In this document: positions 63,135 through 64,000 of the stretch, in pieces
Position numbering within the stretch: position 1 is the first letter of the stretch
Layout: each line of letters starts with the position of its first letter
Assembly: GCA_012656075.1 (NCBI GenBank)
Contig: JAAKBF010000164.1
Coordinates: 62,001-126,000 of the forward strand
DNA length: 64,000 nt
Reading direction: 5' to 3'
DNA from: Phytophthora hibernalis
Lineage: Eukaryota > Oomycota > Peronosporomycetes > Peronosporales > Peronosporaceae
The notes under the pieces: generated by a model
The model's input: the letters and a program-made list of their open reading frames with translations, nothing else
Told to the model about the DNA's origin: nothing
Databases searched by the model: none
Position numbers and translations under genes: made by a program

Positions 63135-64000
63135 CTACGCCAATGTGCCCACACCGAAGTTGGTCGAGGCTGCGCTTAACTGAGACGCCGCCGCGATCGC
63201 GTACCCGCTCATCTGCATCTTGTACGTCGCCAAGATACTCGTAACAGCGTCCTCGTTGTACCCAGTCAGTGTGCCGCTGTCGGTCAGTACGTTCAGCTCG
63301 CAGGCGCGACCCAAACTCGACTCGCAGTCGCTCGCCGCCGCTGGCACGAAGAAGTTGCCGTCCTCGTCATCTAGGTTTGGCGTTGTGACGGCATCGAAGT
63401 AATTTCCTTCCGCCAAGACGTACGCGCTGGCTGTCACGTCGAACGCGTGGCCCGAGTTATCATAGAAGTAGTTGCTGGCGGCGTGCACCACGACGCTCTG
63501 GTCGGCCGTGCTTCCGATTTTGGGTGAGCGGCCCGATGTCTCGTGGATATAATTGTTCACGAGACTGATCTGCGTTGTCTCACCGTACAGCAGGAACCCC
63601 CAGTAGTGGCGGCCATCGCACGACGCCGAGTATTCGGTGTTGCCATCGAAGTCCGAGTTGCTGATGGTGAGCCCCATGGCGCCCGAAAAGTTCACCACGA
63701 CCATCTGCCGGCCGATGCTCGAGATCTTGACGTGGTCGACCCAGATGCCCGACGGCGCCGTATCGTCCGCGCCACGGATGGTGATGGCGTCGCCACCCCA
63801 CACGAGATGCGGGTTCAGCTGCGTGATGTAGATGTTCTGCACGATCACGTTGCTGCCCTCGATGATGAGGCCCTTGCCGTACAACACACCGGACGTGCCC
63901 TCTCCGACAAGGGTCTTGTTGCTGGCGACTACGAGTGGGTTCTTAGCGGCGTTGTCATACGTTACCTCAACGGCGATGGCACCACTATCACAACCTCCGG
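63135..64000 (-). CDS. Pectin lyase, PL1 family, C-terminal part (5' end outside window)
   Basis: The frame is open from the right window edge to the stop at 63135 (about 287 codons). It shows the PL1 beta-helix with NKTLVGEGTS, VQNIYITQLNPHLVWGGDAI, WVDHVKISSIGRQMVVVNFS, SNSDFDGNTEYSASCDGRHY, WGFLLYG and SGRSPKIGS. VWGGDAI, IWVDHV and GRSPK are the family's core strands and active-site region. It cleaves methyl-esterified pectin, complementing the PL3 pectate lyases at the other end of the window. The signal peptide and N-terminus lie beyond position 64000. Confidence 0.88.
   Translation of the reverse strand, partial: GGCDSGAIAVEVTYDNAAKNPLVVASNKTLVGEGTSGVLYGKGLIIEGSNVIVQNIYITQLNPHLVWGGDAITIRGADDTAPSGIWVDHVKISSIGRQMVVVNFSGAMGLTISNSDFDGNTEYSASCDGRHYWGFLLYGETTQISLVNNYIHETSGRSPKIGSTADQSVVVHAASNYFYDNSGHAFDVTASAYVLAEGNYFDAVTTPNLDDEDGNFFVPAAASDCESSLGRACELNVLTDSGTLTGYNEDAVTSILATYKMQMSGYAIAAASQLSAASTNFGVGTLA

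Noticed and set aside
1..64000. RxLR or Crinkler effector genes, tRNA or rRNA genes
   Set aside because: I looked for signal peptide plus RxLR/LxLFLAK motifs and for tRNA/rRNA-like sequence and found none that I could support.

Overview
This window looks like nuclear DNA of an oomycete plant pathogen, most probably a Phytophthora. The evidence is: an expanded PL3 pectate-lyase family (seven copies or remnants) plus a pectin lyase; short-intron or intronless, closely packed genes; an oomycete-type FBT transporter; MULE and Ty1/Copia remnants; and, upstream of several genes, sites of the CATTYYNCAWTT type known as the oomycete initiator (Inr). The species cannot be named from the sequence alone.

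Region 1 (about 0.5-26.3 kb) is a pectate-lyase island rebuilt by duplication and transposons. Two tandem intact PL3 genes (519-1523 and 2488-3672) share a nearly identical catalytic domain but have unrelated C-terminal tails. Next come two long inverted duplications, each holding head-to-head PL3 genes. Palindrome 1 (3772-12946) has its left arm interrupted by a 4.4-kb Mutator-like element (3870-8274) that carries an aminotransferase gene fragment. Palindrome 2 (21873-26330) carries the same frameshift in both gene copies. Between them a further PL3 gene has been split into a C-terminal half (12942-13207) and an N-terminal half (21158-21540) by a 7.95-kb Copia element with a perfect 5-bp target duplication. 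That Copia element itself contains a 1,066-bp insertion and has had its reverse-transcriptase region replaced by foreign coiled-coil sequence.

Region 2 (26.4-37.9 kb) is conserved gene space: an FBT-type transporter, COP9 signalosome subunit 4 (five exons), a long FAM184-like coiled-coil protein, a secreted discoidin-like protein, and a large Ser/Thr-rich mucin-like surface protein.

Region 3 (38-47 kb) is gene-poor and repeat-rich. It has hairpins, a 59-bp palindrome, a decayed coiled-coil gene and many copies of the octamer TACCGGTA. It holds one gene, a 123-aa short relative of the mucin-like protein.

Region 4 (47-64 kb) is conserved gene space again: a Tubby-domain protein, a seven-knuckle CCHC protein (AIR/ZCCHC7 type), LSm3, an unknown charged protein, two decayed multi-membrane paralogues with a third C-terminal remnant, a TRPC4AP-like protein, BUB3, and the C-terminal part of a pectin lyase that runs off the right edge. 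LSm3 and BUB3 share a 19-bp identical core-promoter word.

Caution: at least eight apparent frameshifts in otherwise conserved genes can be explained as contractions of short homopolymers or dinucleotide runs. Several 'broken' genes may therefore be sequencing or assembly errors.
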